From the NCBI RefSeq assembly GCF_000820025.1, contig NZ_CDBI01000008.1, positions 24,658 to 88,657 of the forward strand: a DNA stretch of 64,000 nt, written 5' to 3'. Source of the stretch: Aeromonas popoffii (GTDB taxonomy: Bacteria > Pseudomonadota > Gammaproteobacteria > Enterobacterales > Aeromonadaceae). Position 1 is the first letter of the stretch; the number at the start of each line of letters is the position of its first letter. The position numbers and the translations under genes are program-made. A model generated the notes under the pieces. That model worked only from the letters and a program-made list of their open reading frames with translations. It was not told the origin of the DNA and searched no databases. Positions 54,104 through 63,889 of the stretch are shown one piece after another.

Positions 54104-55219
54104 TTAGCGACCCAGCTCCACCAGGATACGTTGTGCTACCCGATCCAGCGGCAGTGACTCAGTGGCGATACCCGCCTTGGCGACGGCTTGTGGCATACCG
54201 TATACGACGCACGAGGCTTCATCCTGGGCCCAGATGGTGGATCCTTGCTCCTTGAGCAGACGCGCACCATCCCTGCCATCCGCCCCCATGCCGGTCAATA
54301 CGATGGCGAGCACCTTGTCGGCATAGGTCTTGGCTGCCGATGCGAAGGTGATGTCCACGCAAGGCTTGTAGTTAACCTTGTCATTGCCATCGACGATCCG
54401 GATGCGAGCACCGACTCCGCGCCCTTCCAGCAACATCTGTTTGCCACCCGGCGCCAGATAGGCGTGACCAGGTTTGAGTACATCACCATCCTCCGCCTCC
54501 TTGACCCCTATCTGACACAAACCGTTGAGGCGAGCGGCAAATGCAGCGGTAAAGGTTGCCGGCATGTGCTGGATCAGCAGAATCGGATGAGGAAAATCAC
54601 CCGGTAATTTGGTCAGCACATTTTGCAGCGCCACCGGACCACCAGTAGAGGTACCAATAGCCACCAGCTGGTAAGTTTTCCCGCTGCGTTTAAACGCGGC
54701 AACCGGCACGATTCGCGGTGGCTCGACCTGACGATCGCCAGGACGTGGCAACGAACCGACCTGTGGGCTGCGAGCAGCAGGTTCAGGCGCTTTTGGCCGG
54801 GCGCTGGCCCCCATCAGGAAACGCTTGCGCGATATTTCCTTGACCCGCTGTTGCAACAAGCGAACTGCTTCGTCCTTGTCACGGGCTATATCTTCGAACT
54901 TCTTGGGCAGGAAATCGAGGGCTCCCGCATCCAGGGCATCGAGGGTGGCCTTGGCCCCTTCATGGGTCAGCGAGGAGAACATCAGGATCGGAGTGGGGCA
55001 CTTGGCCATGATCTCGCGCACCGCGCTGATGCCATCCATCACGGGCATCTCTATGTCCATGGTGATCACATCAGGCCGTAGAGCCAGTGCTTTGTCTACC
55101 GCTTCCCGTCCATTCTGGGCCGTATCGATCACCGTCAGCATAGGATCCTGATTGATGATCTCACTGACCCGGCGGCGGAAGAAGCTCGAGTCGTCGACAA
55201 CTAATACCTTAACTGCCAT
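54104..55219 (-). CDS. cheB: Chemotaxis methylesterase CheB
   Basis: Removes methyl groups from, and deamidates, chemoreceptors when phosphorylated. An N-terminal receiver domain ([15 protein letters not shown], phospho-Asp in [14 protein letters not shown]) is followed by a Pro-rich linker. The C-terminal esterase has [20 protein letters not shown] (Ser), [15 protein letters not shown] (His) and [16 protein letters not shown] (Asp). ATG 55219 ([10 protein letters not shown]) is preferred to the TTG 36 bases upstream. Confidence 0.95.
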   Translation of the reverse strand: MAVKVLVVDDSSFFRRRVSEIINQDPMLTVIDTAQNGREAVDKALALRPDVITMDIEMPVMDGISAVREIMAKCPTPILMFSSLTHEGAKATLDALDAGALDFLPKKFEDIARDKDEAVRLLQQRVKEISRKRFLMGASARPKAPEPAARSPQVGSLPRPGDRQVEPPRIVPVAAFKRSGKTYQLVAIGTSTGGPVALQNVLTKLPGDFPHPILLIQHMPATFTAAFAARLNGLCQIGVKEAEDGDVLKPGHAYLAPGGKQMLLEGRGVGARIRIVDGNDKVNYKPCVDITFASAAKTYADKVLAIVLTGMGADGRDGARLLKEQGSTIWAQDEASCVVYGMPQAVAKAGIATESLPLDRVAQRILVELGR

Positions 55220-55251
55220 TGTTATTTTTCTAACTCCTTGGGCCTGAGCTA

Positions 55252-57396
55252 TCAATGTCTACGCGCATATGCTTTGAGCAGACTCGGCACATCCAGAATG
55301 AGTGCAATACCACCATCGCTGGTGATGGTAGCCCCGGCCATGCCCGGGGTTCCTTGCAGCAGGTTGTCCAGTGGCTTGATCACCACCTCTTCCTGGCCAA
55401 TCAGATTATCCACGACAAAGCCTATCTGCTGAGTGCCAATCTGCACTATGACCACATGGCCCGTATCCTGCCGTGATTTCTTGCTTGTCCCTTTTACCAG
55501 CCACTTGTGCAGGTAGAAGAGAGGGATGGCCTTGTCGCGCACTATGATGGTGAGCTGACCGTCGACCATGTTGGCCTTCTTGAGGTCCAGATGGAAAATC
55601 TCGTTCACACACCCCAGCGGCAAGGCAAATGTCTGCTCACCCACTTCCACCATCAGCGTAGGCAAGATAGCCAAGGTCAAGGGCACCTTGATCTCGAGGC
55701 GAGTGCCCTTACCCCAGGCAGAGTCAATATGCACAGAGCCGTTGAGGCTCACTATGCTGGTCTTCACCACATCCATGCCGACACCACGGCCGGAAATATC
55801 GGAAATCTCAGACTTGGTCGAGAAACCGGGAGCAAAAATCAGGTTATAGGCATCGCTGTCGCTCATGCGGGCCGCAGTGTCTGCATCCAGAACGCCACGA
55901 TTGATAGCGATGGACTTGAGCTTTTCCGGATCCATGCCTGCGCCATCGTCTTCGATGCAAAGCAGAATGTGATCACCCTGCTGGGAGGCGCTCAGGGTAA
56001 TGGTGCCCTGCCGTGGCTTGCCCGCTTTTTCCCGTACATCCGGCATCTCAACCCCGTGGTCACATGAGTTACGCACCAGGTGAACAAGCGGATCGGCCAG
56101 GGCTTCGACCAGGTTTTTGTCCAGATCGGTTTCTTCCCCGACCATCACCAGCTCAATATCTTTCTTGAGGGTACGGGCCAAATCGCGCACAACCCGGGGG
56201 AAACGACCGAATACTTTCTTGATAGGCTGCATGCGCGTCTTCATCACGGCGCCTTGCAGGTCTGCCGTTACCACATCCAGGTTGGCAACCGCTTTTGACA
56301 TGTCCTCATCGTTGCTGGCGATCCCAAGGCTCACCAGACGATTTCGTACCAGCACCAGTTCACCCACCATGTTCATGATGACGTCTAGCGTTTTGGTATC
56401 CACCCGCACAGTGGTATCGCTTTGCACCGCATTCTCTGCTGGTGCAGCGGCTTGCTTGACGGGGGCTGGTGCCGGTTTAGCGGCAGCAACCGGTGCTGCT
56501 GCTGGTTTGGGGGCTGGTGTTGACTTGGCGACGGCGGCGGGCACCGGCGCTGCGACCGTTGGTGCAACAGGGGGCGTGATGCTGGTTTTTGGCCCTTGAC
56601 CACGACCATGCAATTCATCGAGCAGGCGTTCGAACTCATCATCATCGATCAGCTCGTCAACCTCTTTTTGCACCGACTTCAACGGGTTGATCTCAGGCGC
56701 GCCGCTATGCTGACCCTGACCATGCAGCTGGTCGAGCAAGGCTTCAAACTCATCGTCTGTGATATCACCCGTACCAGTCAGCACGGGGCTCGCAACCGGC
56801 GTCGGGGCTCCGCCGACGCCGTGGAGTTCATCGAGCAAGCGCTCGAACTCATCGGCTGAGATTTCATCGATGGAGCCGCCACCATTGACGGCCACGGGTT
56901 CGGCAACCGCTTCAGGCTCAGGAGCCGCGCTCACCTCGTCAGCAGATGCCGCAGTTTCTACAGGCGCACTATTGCCTGCCGAGGCAGTCAACAACTGCTC
57001 CTGCCCTTCAGGCTTGCAGAGCTCATGCAGGTCATGCAAAATTTCAGCGGAAGCAGGGCTCGGCGGTTCTCGATTTTGCACCTGGGCAAACATCACATTG
57101 ATGGCATCCAGCGCCTGCAAAATGACATCCATCAATTCCGCCGTGACGGTTCGCTTGCCATTGCGCAAGATATCGAACACGTTTTCGGCGCCGTGACACA
57201 CGTCTACCAACTCACCCAGAGAGAGAAAACCGGCGCCGCCTTTGACGGTATGGAAGCCGCGAAATATGGCATTCAACAGATTCTTGTCATCGGGTCGCTT
57301 TTCCAAGTCGACCAGTTGTTCGGACAACTGTTCCAATATTTCGGATGCTTCGACCAAAAAGTCTTGCAGTATGTCTTCATCAACTTCGAAGGCCAT
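55252..57396 (-). CDS. cheA: Chemotaxis histidine kinase CheA
   Basis: A 714-residue kinase. Hpt domain with phospho-His49 in [13 protein letters not shown]; dimerisation helices ([18 protein letters not shown]); ATPase with [22 protein letters not shown]-like [12 protein letters not shown] and [13 protein letters not shown]; and a C-terminal CheW-like domain. Between Hpt and dimerisation, instead of a normal P2 domain, lie three copies of the motif DEFE-LLD-LHG (about residues 182-193, 215-226 and 253-264) in a Pro/Ala-rich linker. These fit the LID region that binds ParP in Vibrio. TGGAG precedes ATG 57396. Confidence 0.95.
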   Translation of the reverse strand: MAFEVDEDILQDFLVEASEILEQLSEQLVDLEKRPDDKNLLNAIFRGFHTVKGGAGFLSLGELVDVCHGAENVFDILRNGKRTVTAELMDVILQALDAINVMFAQVQNREPPSPASAEILHDLHELCKPEGQEQLLTASAGNSAPVETAASADEVSAAPEPEAVAEPVAVNGGGSIDEISADEFERLLDELHGVGGAPTPVASPVLTGTGDITDDEFEALLDQLHGQGQHSGAPEINPLKSVQKEVDELIDDDEFERLLDELHGRGQGPKTSITPPVAPTVAAPVPAAVAKSTPAPKPAAAPVAAAKPAPAPVKQAAAPAENAVQSDTTVRVDTKTLDVIMNMVGELVLVRNRLVSLGIASNDEDMSKAVANLDVVTADLQGAVMKTRMQPIKKVFGRFPRVVRDLARTLKKDIELVMVGEETDLDKNLVEALADPLVHLVRNSCDHGVEMPDVREKAGKPRQGTITLSASQQGDHILLCIEDDGAGMDPEKLKSIAINRGVLDADTAARMSDSDAYNLIFAPGFSTKSEISDISGRGVGMDVVKTSIVSLNGSVHIDSAWGKGTRLEIKVPLTLAILPTLMVEVGEQTFALPLGCVNEIFHLDLKKANMVDGQLTIIVRDKAIPLFYLHKWLVKGTSKKSRQDTGHVVIVQIGTQQIGFVVDNLIGQEEVVIKPLDNLLQGTPGMAGATITSDGGIALILDVPSLLKAYARRH

Positions 57397-57407
57397 GCGT
57401 CACTCCA

Positions 57408-58148
57408 TTAAAATCCCAGGCTAGACAGCAGATCGTCCACATCATCCTGACCATTGACCACATCGGAACGAGTCTCCGGGTTCATGATGGGGCCTTCAGC
57501 TTCAATCCGGCTTACAGGAAGGCTGCGAGATGAATGCTCAACAGATGCCTCACCAAACATAGTCAGCATTTCTATTAATTTAGTTTCAACTTCCTGCACC
57601 AACTTGATGACCTTGCGGATCATCTGGCCGGTCAAATCCTGAAAATCTTGCGCCATCAGGATCTCTGTCAGCAGTTGCCGTAATTTATCGGCATCAGATT
57701 CAGAAGCCTTAATGAAATCATCCAGTTGGTGACATAAAGACTTAAATTGCCCGACATTCATGTCCCTGTTCATCAGGGCATTCCAGTTGGGCATAACCAA
57801 CTGAATATTGTCGTTGAGCCGGTCGGCAATCGGCAAACTGGCTTCCACCGCATCCATGGTGCGGTTGGCTGCCTTGTCTGTCATGTCGATGACGTAGCTT
57901 AGACGTTCTCGGGCATCGGGAATTTCATGGGTTGCCAGGTCGGGGATCCGGGAATCCAGCCGGAAATCTTGTAAGGAGCTGTGCAGTTGTCGGGTCAGTT
58001 GACCCACTTTGTCAAACAGAGCTGCCGCATTGGGAGCACATGCATCTGCGATGATAGTATCGGCCTGTTCAAATTCGCCTTGCTCAAGATGGGCAACAAG
58101 CATCCTTGCCTGATCGAGCGAAATCATTGCACTCGTTTTGGCCTTCAT
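57408..58148 (-). CDS. cheZ: Chemotaxis phosphatase CheZ
   Basis: A 246-residue helical protein that dephosphorylates CheY-P. The catalytic Gln lies in AQDFQDLTGQMIRKV. The C-terminal CheY-binding peptide reads DVDDLLSSLGF, as in other CheZ. GGAGC precedes ATG 58148, and an upstream ATG is in another frame. Confidence 0.95.
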   Translation of the reverse strand: MKAKTSAMISLDQARMLVAHLEQGEFEQADTIIADACAPNAAALFDKVGQLTRQLHSSLQDFRLDSRIPDLATHEIPDARERLSYVIDMTDKAANRTMDAVEASLPIADRLNDNIQLVMPNWNALMNRDMNVGQFKSLCHQLDDFIKASESDADKLRQLLTEILMAQDFQDLTGQMIRKVIKLVQEVETKLIEMLTMFGEASVEHSSRSLPVSRIEAEGPIMNPETRSDVVNGQDDVDDLLSSLGF

Positions 58149-58160
58149 CCATGCTGCTCC

Positions 58161-58544
58161 TTAGCCGATTCGTTCAAAGATTTTGTCGAGTTTCTCTTTG
58201 AGCGTTGCAGCGGTGAAAGGCTTGACTATGTAGCCATTGACGCCCGCCTGAGCGGCTTCAATGATCTGTTCGCGCTTGGCTTCAGCGGTCACCATCAGTA
58301 CCGGCAGATGTTTGAGCTTGTCATCGACACGAATAGCCTTGAGCAAGTCAATGCCTTGCATACCGGGCATGTTCCAGTCGGTGACGACAAACTGAAAATC
58401 ACCATTTTTCAACATTGGCAAGGCCGTGTTGCCATCATCTGCTTCGTGGGTATTGTTAAATCCCAGGTCACGCAGCAAGTTCTTGATAATCCGGCGCATC
58501 GTTGAAAAATCGTCAACAATGAGGATTTTCATGTTCTTGTCCAA
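58161..58544 (-). CDS. cheY: Chemotaxis response regulator CheY (TTG start)
   Basis: A single receiver domain of 127 residues; phosphorylated CheY binds the flagellar switch. [20 protein letters not shown] holds the acidic pair, [14 protein letters not shown] the phospho-Asp, and the Lys in [13 protein letters not shown] is the conserved one. The start is TTG 58544: GGAGG is five bases upstream of it but about 17 from the in-frame ATG (58532), and Vibrio CheY also begins with a short LNKNM-type leader. A 16-base perfect palindrome sits just before the ribosome site. Confidence 0.93.
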   Translation of the reverse strand: MDKNMKILIVDDFSTMRRIIKNLLRDLGFNNTHEADDGNTALPMLKNGDFQFVVTDWNMPGMQGIDLLKAIRVDDKLKHLPVLMVTAEAKREQIIEAAQAGVNGYIVKPFTAATLKEKLDKIFERIG

Positions 58545-58559
58545 AATTCCCTCCTAAAT

Positions 58560-58575
58560 AGCCGCTATAGCGGCT
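58560..58575. other. Perfect palindrome upstream of cheY
   Basis: AGCCGCTATAGCGGCT can form a stem of six base pairs. It lies about five bases before the cheY ribosome site. It may act as a weak terminator or attenuator of readthrough from fliA, or as a protein-binding site. Confidence 0.5.
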
Positions 58576-58655
58576 CACTTACATGATGCAGATCGCAGGT
58601 TTTATTATGCGGATTATGCCTTAGAGTTTTGTTTCAGTGTAGCCAGTACAAACAC

Positions 58656-59375
58656 TTATACATGCCAATCTCTTAAACGAGCGCGTAATCTGTGCATCGC
58701 CTGACTGTGTATCTGGCTCACACGAGACTCGCTAACGTTCAATACCTCGCCTATTTCACGCAAGTTCAGTTCTTCATCGTAGTAAAGGGAGAGGACCAGT
58801 GCTTCCCGTTCCGGCAGACGGCTTATGTGTTCGGCCAACGCGCCCTGAAAACGCTCGGCCGCCAGCTCGTCAAACCCATTGTTGCCTGCTGCGTCATCGG
58901 GATGACCTATCACATCTTCGCTGACCCCCAGATCCTCGATACCGATGATCTTGCCGCAGGAGACATCCTGCAGCATGGTGTGATACTCGCCGAGACTGAC
59001 CCCCATCTGGGCAGCAACCTCGGTATCACGGGCATCACGACCGTGCGCTTGTTCAACATTTTCGATGGCTTCAGCGATGGCGCGGCTATTGCGGTGCACC
59101 GAACGTGGCACCCAGTCCCCCCGCCGGATCTCGTCGAGCATGGAGCCACGGATGCGGATCCCTGCGTAGGTTTCAAAACTGGCGCCCTTGCTACCGTCAA
59201 AGTTACGGGAGGCTTCGAGCAGCCCAATCATACCTGCCTGGATCAGGTCATCCAGCAAGACACTGCTTGGCAGGCGAGCCAACAAATGCTGGGCAATCCG
59301 TTTCACCAGCGGAGCATGACGCTCGACCAGCACATAGGAATCCTGATGACGCAAGTACGCTTGGGCTTTATTCAC
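58656..59375 (-). CDS. fliA: Flagellar sigma factor FliA (sigma-28)
   Basis: A 239-residue sigma-70-family factor for late flagellar and chemotaxis genes. Region 2 has LIQAGMIGLLEASRNFDGSK and FETYAGIRIRGSMLDEIRRG; region 4 has LPEREALVLSLYYDEELNLR and VLNVSESRVSQIHSQA. The start is GTG 59375 with AGGAAGG five bases upstream. It lies inside the last codons of flhG, so the genes overlap by eight bases and are probably coupled. Confidence 0.95.
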   Translation of the reverse strand: MNKAQAYLRHQDSYVLVERHAPLVKRIAQHLLARLPSSVLLDDLIQAGMIGLLEASRNFDGSKGASFETYAGIRIRGSMLDEIRRGDWVPRSVHRNSRAIAEAIENVEQAHGRDARDTEVAAQMGVSLGEYHTMLQDVSCGKIIGIEDLGVSEDVIGHPDDAAGNNGFDELAAERFQGALAEHISRLPEREALVLSLYYDEELNLREIGEVLNVSESRVSQIHSQAMHRLRARLRDWHV

Positions 59376-60252
59376 GGGAACCTTCCTGTGCTATGACCGG
59401 CCTTTGCAGCAAATTTTCCAGGAAAAATTCGAGATGACCGCCGGGTTGGTTAGGAATGGGCCAGCTTGCCGCCTTGTTGGCGAGGGCGCGAAACGCCAGC
59501 GCCGCAGGTGACTTGGGGAAAGCTTCGACAATCAGCTTCTGCTTGCGCACGGCGGCGCGCAGGTTGGTGTCGTAAGGTACACACGCTACCAGCTCCAGCG
59601 AGGTATCCAGAAAGCGATCTGTGACCCGGGTCAGCTTGGCGTAGAGCTCCTGCCCTTCGCGCAGGCTGCGCACCATGTTGGCCACCACCTTGAAGCGAAA
59701 CACGCCATGATCCTTGGAGAGGATCTTGATCAGCGCGTAGGCATCCGTGATGGAGGTCGGCTCATCGCACACCACTATCATGATGTCCTGGGCGGCGCGG
59801 GTGAAGCTCAGCACCATGTCGGAGATCCCCGCCGCTGTATCCACCAGCAGTATGTCAACTTGGGTCTTCATCTCACTGAAGGCGCGGATCAGTTCGGCAT
59901 GCTGCACCGCAGAGAGCTCGACCATAGACTGGGTGCCTGATGTGGCCGGCACTATCATCATGCCGTAGGGACCCTCGACTATGATGTCGTCTATGGTGCA
60001 CTCACCGGCCAGCACATGGGAGAGGTTACGATGTACCCGCAACCCCAGCATGACGTCAACGTTAGCAAGGCCAAGGTCGGCGTCCAGCACCATCACCCGT
60101 TTGCCTTGTGCGGCCATGGCGCCTGCCACGTTCAGGGTCACGTTGGTCTTGCCCACGCCACCCTTGCCACCGGAAACGGCGATCACTTTTACTCGATTGT
60201 TTTGACGCATTTTGCGCAGACCACTCGCCTGATCCATATACATGTTACTCAT
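59368..60252 (-). CDS. flhG: Flagellar number regulator FlhG (FleN/YlxH)
   Basis: MinD-like ATPase of 294 residues that limits flagella to one per pole, working against FlhF. Walker A is SGGKGGVGKTNVTLNVAG, Walker A' is VMVLDADLGLANVDVMLGL, and the switch region is ILLVDTAAGISDMVLSFTRA. The N-terminal DQASGLRKM peptide, which activates the FlhF GTPase, is present. ATG 60252 (MSNMYMDQ) is chosen for GGAG four bases upstream and overlaps the flhF stop. The longer open frame upstream lies inside flhF and is not used. Confidence 0.94.
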   Translation of the reverse strand: MSNMYMDQASGLRKMRQNNRVKVIAVSGGKGGVGKTNVTLNVAGAMAAQGKRVMVLDADLGLANVDVMLGLRVHRNLSHVLAGECTIDDIIVEGPYGMMIVPATSGTQSMVELSAVQHAELIRAFSEMKTQVDILLVDTAAGISDMVLSFTRAAQDIMIVVCDEPTSITDAYALIKILSKDHGVFRFKVVANMVRSLREGQELYAKLTRVTDRFLDTSLELVACVPYDTNLRAAVRKQKLIVEAFPKSPAALAFRALANKAASWPIPNQPGGHLEFFLENLLQRPVIAQEGSRE

Positions 60253-61663
60253 AAAACTCCGAATCTTCGGCCTCGCCAAAGCCTGCACCCCAGAAATAGG
60301 GTTCTTCTGTTTCCCGCTCCAGCGAGCCCATGGCAGCTCCGACGAGCTGCGCCGCATTGGCAACTTGAATATCTTCCGGAACCCTTTGCCCATCAGTGAT
60401 ATAGCTGATGGGCAGTGCATTCTGGATACACACGTTAATCACTTCGCCCAGATTCAGACTTTCATCCAATTTGGTAAGTATGCAGCCGCTTAATGGGATA
60501 CGCCGGAAGTGGTCCACCGCCTCCTGCATCACCCGACGCTGGGAAGTCGCGGACATCACCAGGTAGCTGCGGATGCGTACCTTGGCATTCTTGACCAGGG
60601 TATCGAGCTGCTCGGTCAGACGGATATCCCGCTGACCCACCCCGGCGGTATCGATCAATACCAACCGGCGATGGCGGAACTGATAGAGCGCATTGGCCAG
60701 CTCCTCGGCATCCCGTACCTGACGTACCGGACACCCCATGATGCGACCATAAGTCTGCAATTGCTCGTGGGCCCCGATCCGGTAGTTATCCGTGGTGATA
60801 AGCGCCACCTGCTCGGCGCCATACTTCATGGCAAACCGCGCCGCCAGTTTGGCAATGGTGGTGGTCTTGCCCACCCCGGTCGGTCCGAGCAGGGCAACCG
60901 CCCCACCCTGACGTAAAATATCGTCTTCGCTGATCTTGAGCTGGGCGGTCAACACCTCGGCCAGCTGCGCCATGGCCTGATGGATAGACATGTCCTCAGG
61001 GATAAGGCCCGCCAGCTGATCGGCAAACGCATCGTCAAAGCCTATCTTCTTGAGCTCCTTGATGAGCAGGGCCCGCATCGGTTCACGGCGTTCCACTTCC
61101 TGCCACATCAGTCCGGAGATCTGGTGCTCCAACAGCTTGCGAATGCTGGCCATCTCCTTGCGCATCCCTTCCATCTCCTGCTCTCGCGGCGCAGGTTGGG
61201 GAGCACGACCTGGGGTCGCCGCTCTGGCTTTGGGCTTGGCAGGCTCGGGAGCCGCCCCCCACTGACCCTGTTCGGCCAGCGTGCGGGGAGCTGAACCAGC
61301 GGCGGCAACGGGTGCCGCCCCCTTAAGACCGGCCGGATTGGCCGGGTTCAACTTCTGTTGACGCGCCAACAGGGCAGCCAGGGTATCGGCATAGTGTTCG
61401 TTCTGCTCCTGGGCCTGGCTGGGCACAGGACGGGTCATCTGCCGTCCGGCAGACGAGATATTGACGCTCTCATCGTTCAACTGACGGCGAACCGGCGCAT
61501 CTGTGGGCCCCAGGACCTGGGATTGATAATCGACAGCGGCGACTATCTCCACCCCACCAGTGACCTTCTTGTTGGACATGATGACGGCGTCGGGCCCGAG
61601 AGTCTCCTTGACCTCGGCCAGAGCCGTTCGCATGTCCTTGGCAAAAAACCGCTTAATCTTCAC
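60245..61663 (-). CDS. flhF: Flagellar placement GTPase FlhF
   Basis: SRP-type GTPase of 472 residues that fixes the polar site of flagellar assembly. An N-terminal B domain (MKIKRFFAKDMRTALAEVKE) and a Pro/Ala-rich middle precede the NG domain: G1 LLGPTGVGKTTTIAKLA, G2-like DNYRIGAHEQL, G3 LIDTAGVGQRD, G4 LTKLDES. The start is GTG 61663, as GGAG lies seven or eight bases upstream; the nearest ATG is out of frame. It shares its end with flhG. Confidence 0.94.
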   Translation of the reverse strand: MKIKRFFAKDMRTALAEVKETLGPDAVIMSNKKVTGGVEIVAAVDYQSQVLGPTDAPVRRQLNDESVNISSAGRQMTRPVPSQAQEQNEHYADTLAALLARQQKLNPANPAGLKGAAPVAAAGSAPRTLAEQGQWGAAPEPAKPKARAATPGRAPQPAPREQEMEGMRKEMASIRKLLEHQISGLMWQEVERREPMRALLIKELKKIGFDDAFADQLAGLIPEDMSIHQAMAQLAEVLTAQLKISEDDILRQGGAVALLGPTGVGKTTTIAKLAARFAMKYGAEQVALITTDNYRIGAHEQLQTYGRIMGCPVRQVRDAEELANALYQFRHRRLVLIDTAGVGQRDIRLTEQLDTLVKNAKVRIRSYLVMSATSQRRVMQEAVDHFRRIPLSGCILTKLDESLNLGEVINVCIQNALPISYITDGQRVPEDIQVANAAQLVGAAMGSLERETEEPYFWGAGFGEAEDSEFYE

Positions 61664-61679
61664 CCGTCATCTCCGCTAA

Positions 61680-63782
61680 CTAGTTCTGTCCTACCGCACT
61701 GACGATGCGGATTTGCTTGTCATCAGGCACTTCCTGATAAGACAGAACGCGCAATCCAGGAATGGCATTCTTGACAAATTTCGCCAGGGTATTGCGCAGT
61801 ATCCCTGATGTCAGAAGCACGGCCGGTTGGCCTTCCAGTTCTTGTCGTTGAGTGGCTTCCACCAGCGAACGTTGCATCCGCTCTGCCAGGCCCGGCTCTA
61901 TGCCAGCGCCATCACCACCCCCTGCCTGCAGGGATTGATGCAATATACGTTCCAATTCTGGTGCCAAGGTGATCACCGGCAGCTCGGGGTCCGGACCGGC
62001 AATCTCTTGCACGATCAGGCGACGCAGGGCGATACGGCAGGCGGCCGTCAGCACTTCGGGATCCTGACTGCGCGGGGCGTATTCCACCAGGGTCTGCAGG
62101 ATAGTGCGCATATCACGGATTGGCACGCCTTCATTGAGCAAGTTCTGCAATACCTTCACCAGGTTACCCATGCTGATGACTTCAGGAACCAGTCCTTCCA
62201 CCAGCTTGTTCTGATGCTTCCCTATCATATCGAGCAGCTGTTGCACTTCGTCATGACCCAGCAGCAGGGCGGCATGGTTGGAGAGGATCTGGCTCAGGTG
62301 AGTGGCGACCACGGTGGCGGTATCCACCACTGTATAGCCGAGAGTCTGGGCCTGGGAGACTTGCTCCTTGGCGACCCACACAGCCTCCAGCCCGAAGGCG
62401 GGATCCTGGGTGGCGATGCCCTGGATCTGGCCGAACACCTGACCCGGATTGATGGCCATCTCCTTATCATGGTAAACATTGGCCTCGCCGGTACTGACCC
62501 CCATCAAGGTGATGCGATATTGGTTGGGCGCGAGATCCAGATTGTCGCGAATGTGCACGGCAGGCACCAGAAAGCCGAGCTCCTGGGAGAGTTTCTTGCG
62601 CACCCCTTTGATCCGGTTGAGCAGTTCCCCGCCCTGATTACGATCCACCAGCGGGATAAGCTGATAACCCACCTCCAGCCCTATGATGTCCACCGGCAGC
62701 ACGTCGTCCCAGCTCAACTCTTTCTGCTCATGGGGTTGATCGGCCGTGGCGGGCATCAGTTGGCCCTTGGCAGCCTTGGCGGCGGCCCGCTTCTCGCGGC
62801 GCAGCAGCCACCAGGCACCGGCAGCCGAGAGGGCACCCAAGCTCAGGAAGGCAAAGTGCGGCATGCCGGGTACCAGCCCCATCATCAGCAGGATGCCAGC
62901 CGAGATGATCAGCGCCTTGGGATTGTCAAACAGCTGACCCAACACCGCTGTGCCCATATCCTGATCCGTGTTCTGCCGGGTCACTATAATGGCTGCCGCG
63001 ATGGAGAGCAGCAGGGAGGGGATCTGCGCGACCAGACCGTCACCGATAGCCAGCAGGGTATAGATTTCGGCCGATTCACTGAAGGTGAGCTGGTGCTGCA
63101 TCATGCCGATAATGAAGCCCCCGATGATGTTGATAAAGAGGATCATGATGGCCGCGATGGCATCCCCTTTGACAAACTTGGAGGCACCGTCCATGGAGCC
63201 GTAGAAGTCGGCTTCCTGAGTCACGTCCTGGCGACGCTTCTTCGCCTCTTCCTGGTTGATGAGGCCGGCGTTCAAATCGGCATCTATGGCCATCTGTTTG
63301 CCTGGCATGGCATCCAGGGTAAAGCGGGCGCTCACCTCGGCAATCCGCCCGGCCCCCTTGGTAATCACCACGAAGTTGATGATCATCAGGATCGTAAAGA
63401 CGATGATGCCGACGGCATAGTTGCCGCCGATCACCACGTTGCCAAATGCCTCGATCACATGACCGGCCGCCGCACTCCCGTTGTGGCCTTCCAGCAAGAC
63501 CACCCGGGTTGACGCCACGTTGAGCGCCAGACGCAGCAAGGTGGCAAGCAGCAAGACGGTTGGAAAGGCGGCAAATTCGAGGGGGCGTCGGGTATAAACG
63601 GCGACCAGCAGCACCACAATAGAAAGCGCAATATTGAAGGAAAAGAGTACATCCAGCATCAGCGGCGGTATGGGCAGAACAACCATACCCAGAGACGCCA
63701 GCACCAACAGCGGTGTCCCCATCCCCTTGGTCAGCAATCCCCTGTGCTCTTTCAATCGGCCCAATGAAGCCTGGAATTTCAT
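61680..63782 (-). CDS. flhA: Flagellar export gate protein FlhA
   Basis: Integral membrane protein of 700 residues, part of the flagellar type III export gate. The N-terminal half has eight helices (PLLVLASLGMVVLPIPPLML, then DVLFSFNIALSIVVLLVAVY) with the FHIPEP region DAMPGKQMAIDADLNAGLI. The C-terminal cytoplasmic domain docks substrates (LGYTVVDTATVVATHLSQIL). ATG 63782 (MKFQASLGRL) is preferred to the upstream TTG. A sigma-54-type promoter lies just upstream. Confidence 0.95.
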   Translation of the reverse strand: MKFQASLGRLKEHRGLLTKGMGTPLLVLASLGMVVLPIPPLMLDVLFSFNIALSIVVLLVAVYTRRPLEFAAFPTVLLLATLLRLALNVASTRVVLLEGHNGSAAAGHVIEAFGNVVIGGNYAVGIIVFTILMIINFVVITKGAGRIAEVSARFTLDAMPGKQMAIDADLNAGLINQEEAKKRRQDVTQEADFYGSMDGASKFVKGDAIAAIMILFINIIGGFIIGMMQHQLTFSESAEIYTLLAIGDGLVAQIPSLLLSIAAAIIVTRQNTDQDMGTAVLGQLFDNPKALIISAGILLMMGLVPGMPHFAFLSLGALSAAGAWWLLRREKRAAAKAAKGQLMPATADQPHEQKELSWDDVLPVDIIGLEVGYQLIPLVDRNQGGELLNRIKGVRKKLSQELGFLVPAVHIRDNLDLAPNQYRITLMGVSTGEANVYHDKEMAINPGQVFGQIQGIATQDPAFGLEAVWVAKEQVSQAQTLGYTVVDTATVVATHLSQILSNHAALLLGHDEVQQLLDMIGKHQNKLVEGLVPEVISMGNLVKVLQNLLNEGVPIRDMRTILQTLVEYAPRSQDPEVLTAACRIALRRLIVQEIAGPDPELPVITLAPELERILHQSLQAGGGDGAGIEPGLAERMQRSLVEATQRQELEGQPAVLLTSGILRNTLAKFVKNAIPGLRVLSYQEVPDDKQIRIVSAVGQN

Positions 63783-63820
63783 CGTTTTTCTCAATCTCAA
63801 ACCGCTGGTACAAGATTAAA

Positions 63821-63836
63821 GCAAACATCAAGCCAA
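63821..63836 (-). promoter_or_regulatory. Sigma-54-type promoter of flhA
   Basis: Read on the minus strand, TTGGCTTGATGTTTGC has GG and GC at the -24/-12 spacing, matching TGGC-N7-TTGC, 40 bases before the flhA start. Established knowledge: in polar-flagellated Vibrio and Pseudomonas such genes are run by sigma-54 with an FlrC/FleQ-type activator. Confidence 0.55.
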
Positions 63837-63889
63837 CAATTCAATACATTGATTTTAAATGATTTTATTTTGACTGTGTCAGAAGTTTG

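Noticed and set aside
61827-63512. 561-codon open frame antisense to flhA
   Set aside because: flhA is unmistakable; the antisense product is His/Gln/Gly-rich noise.
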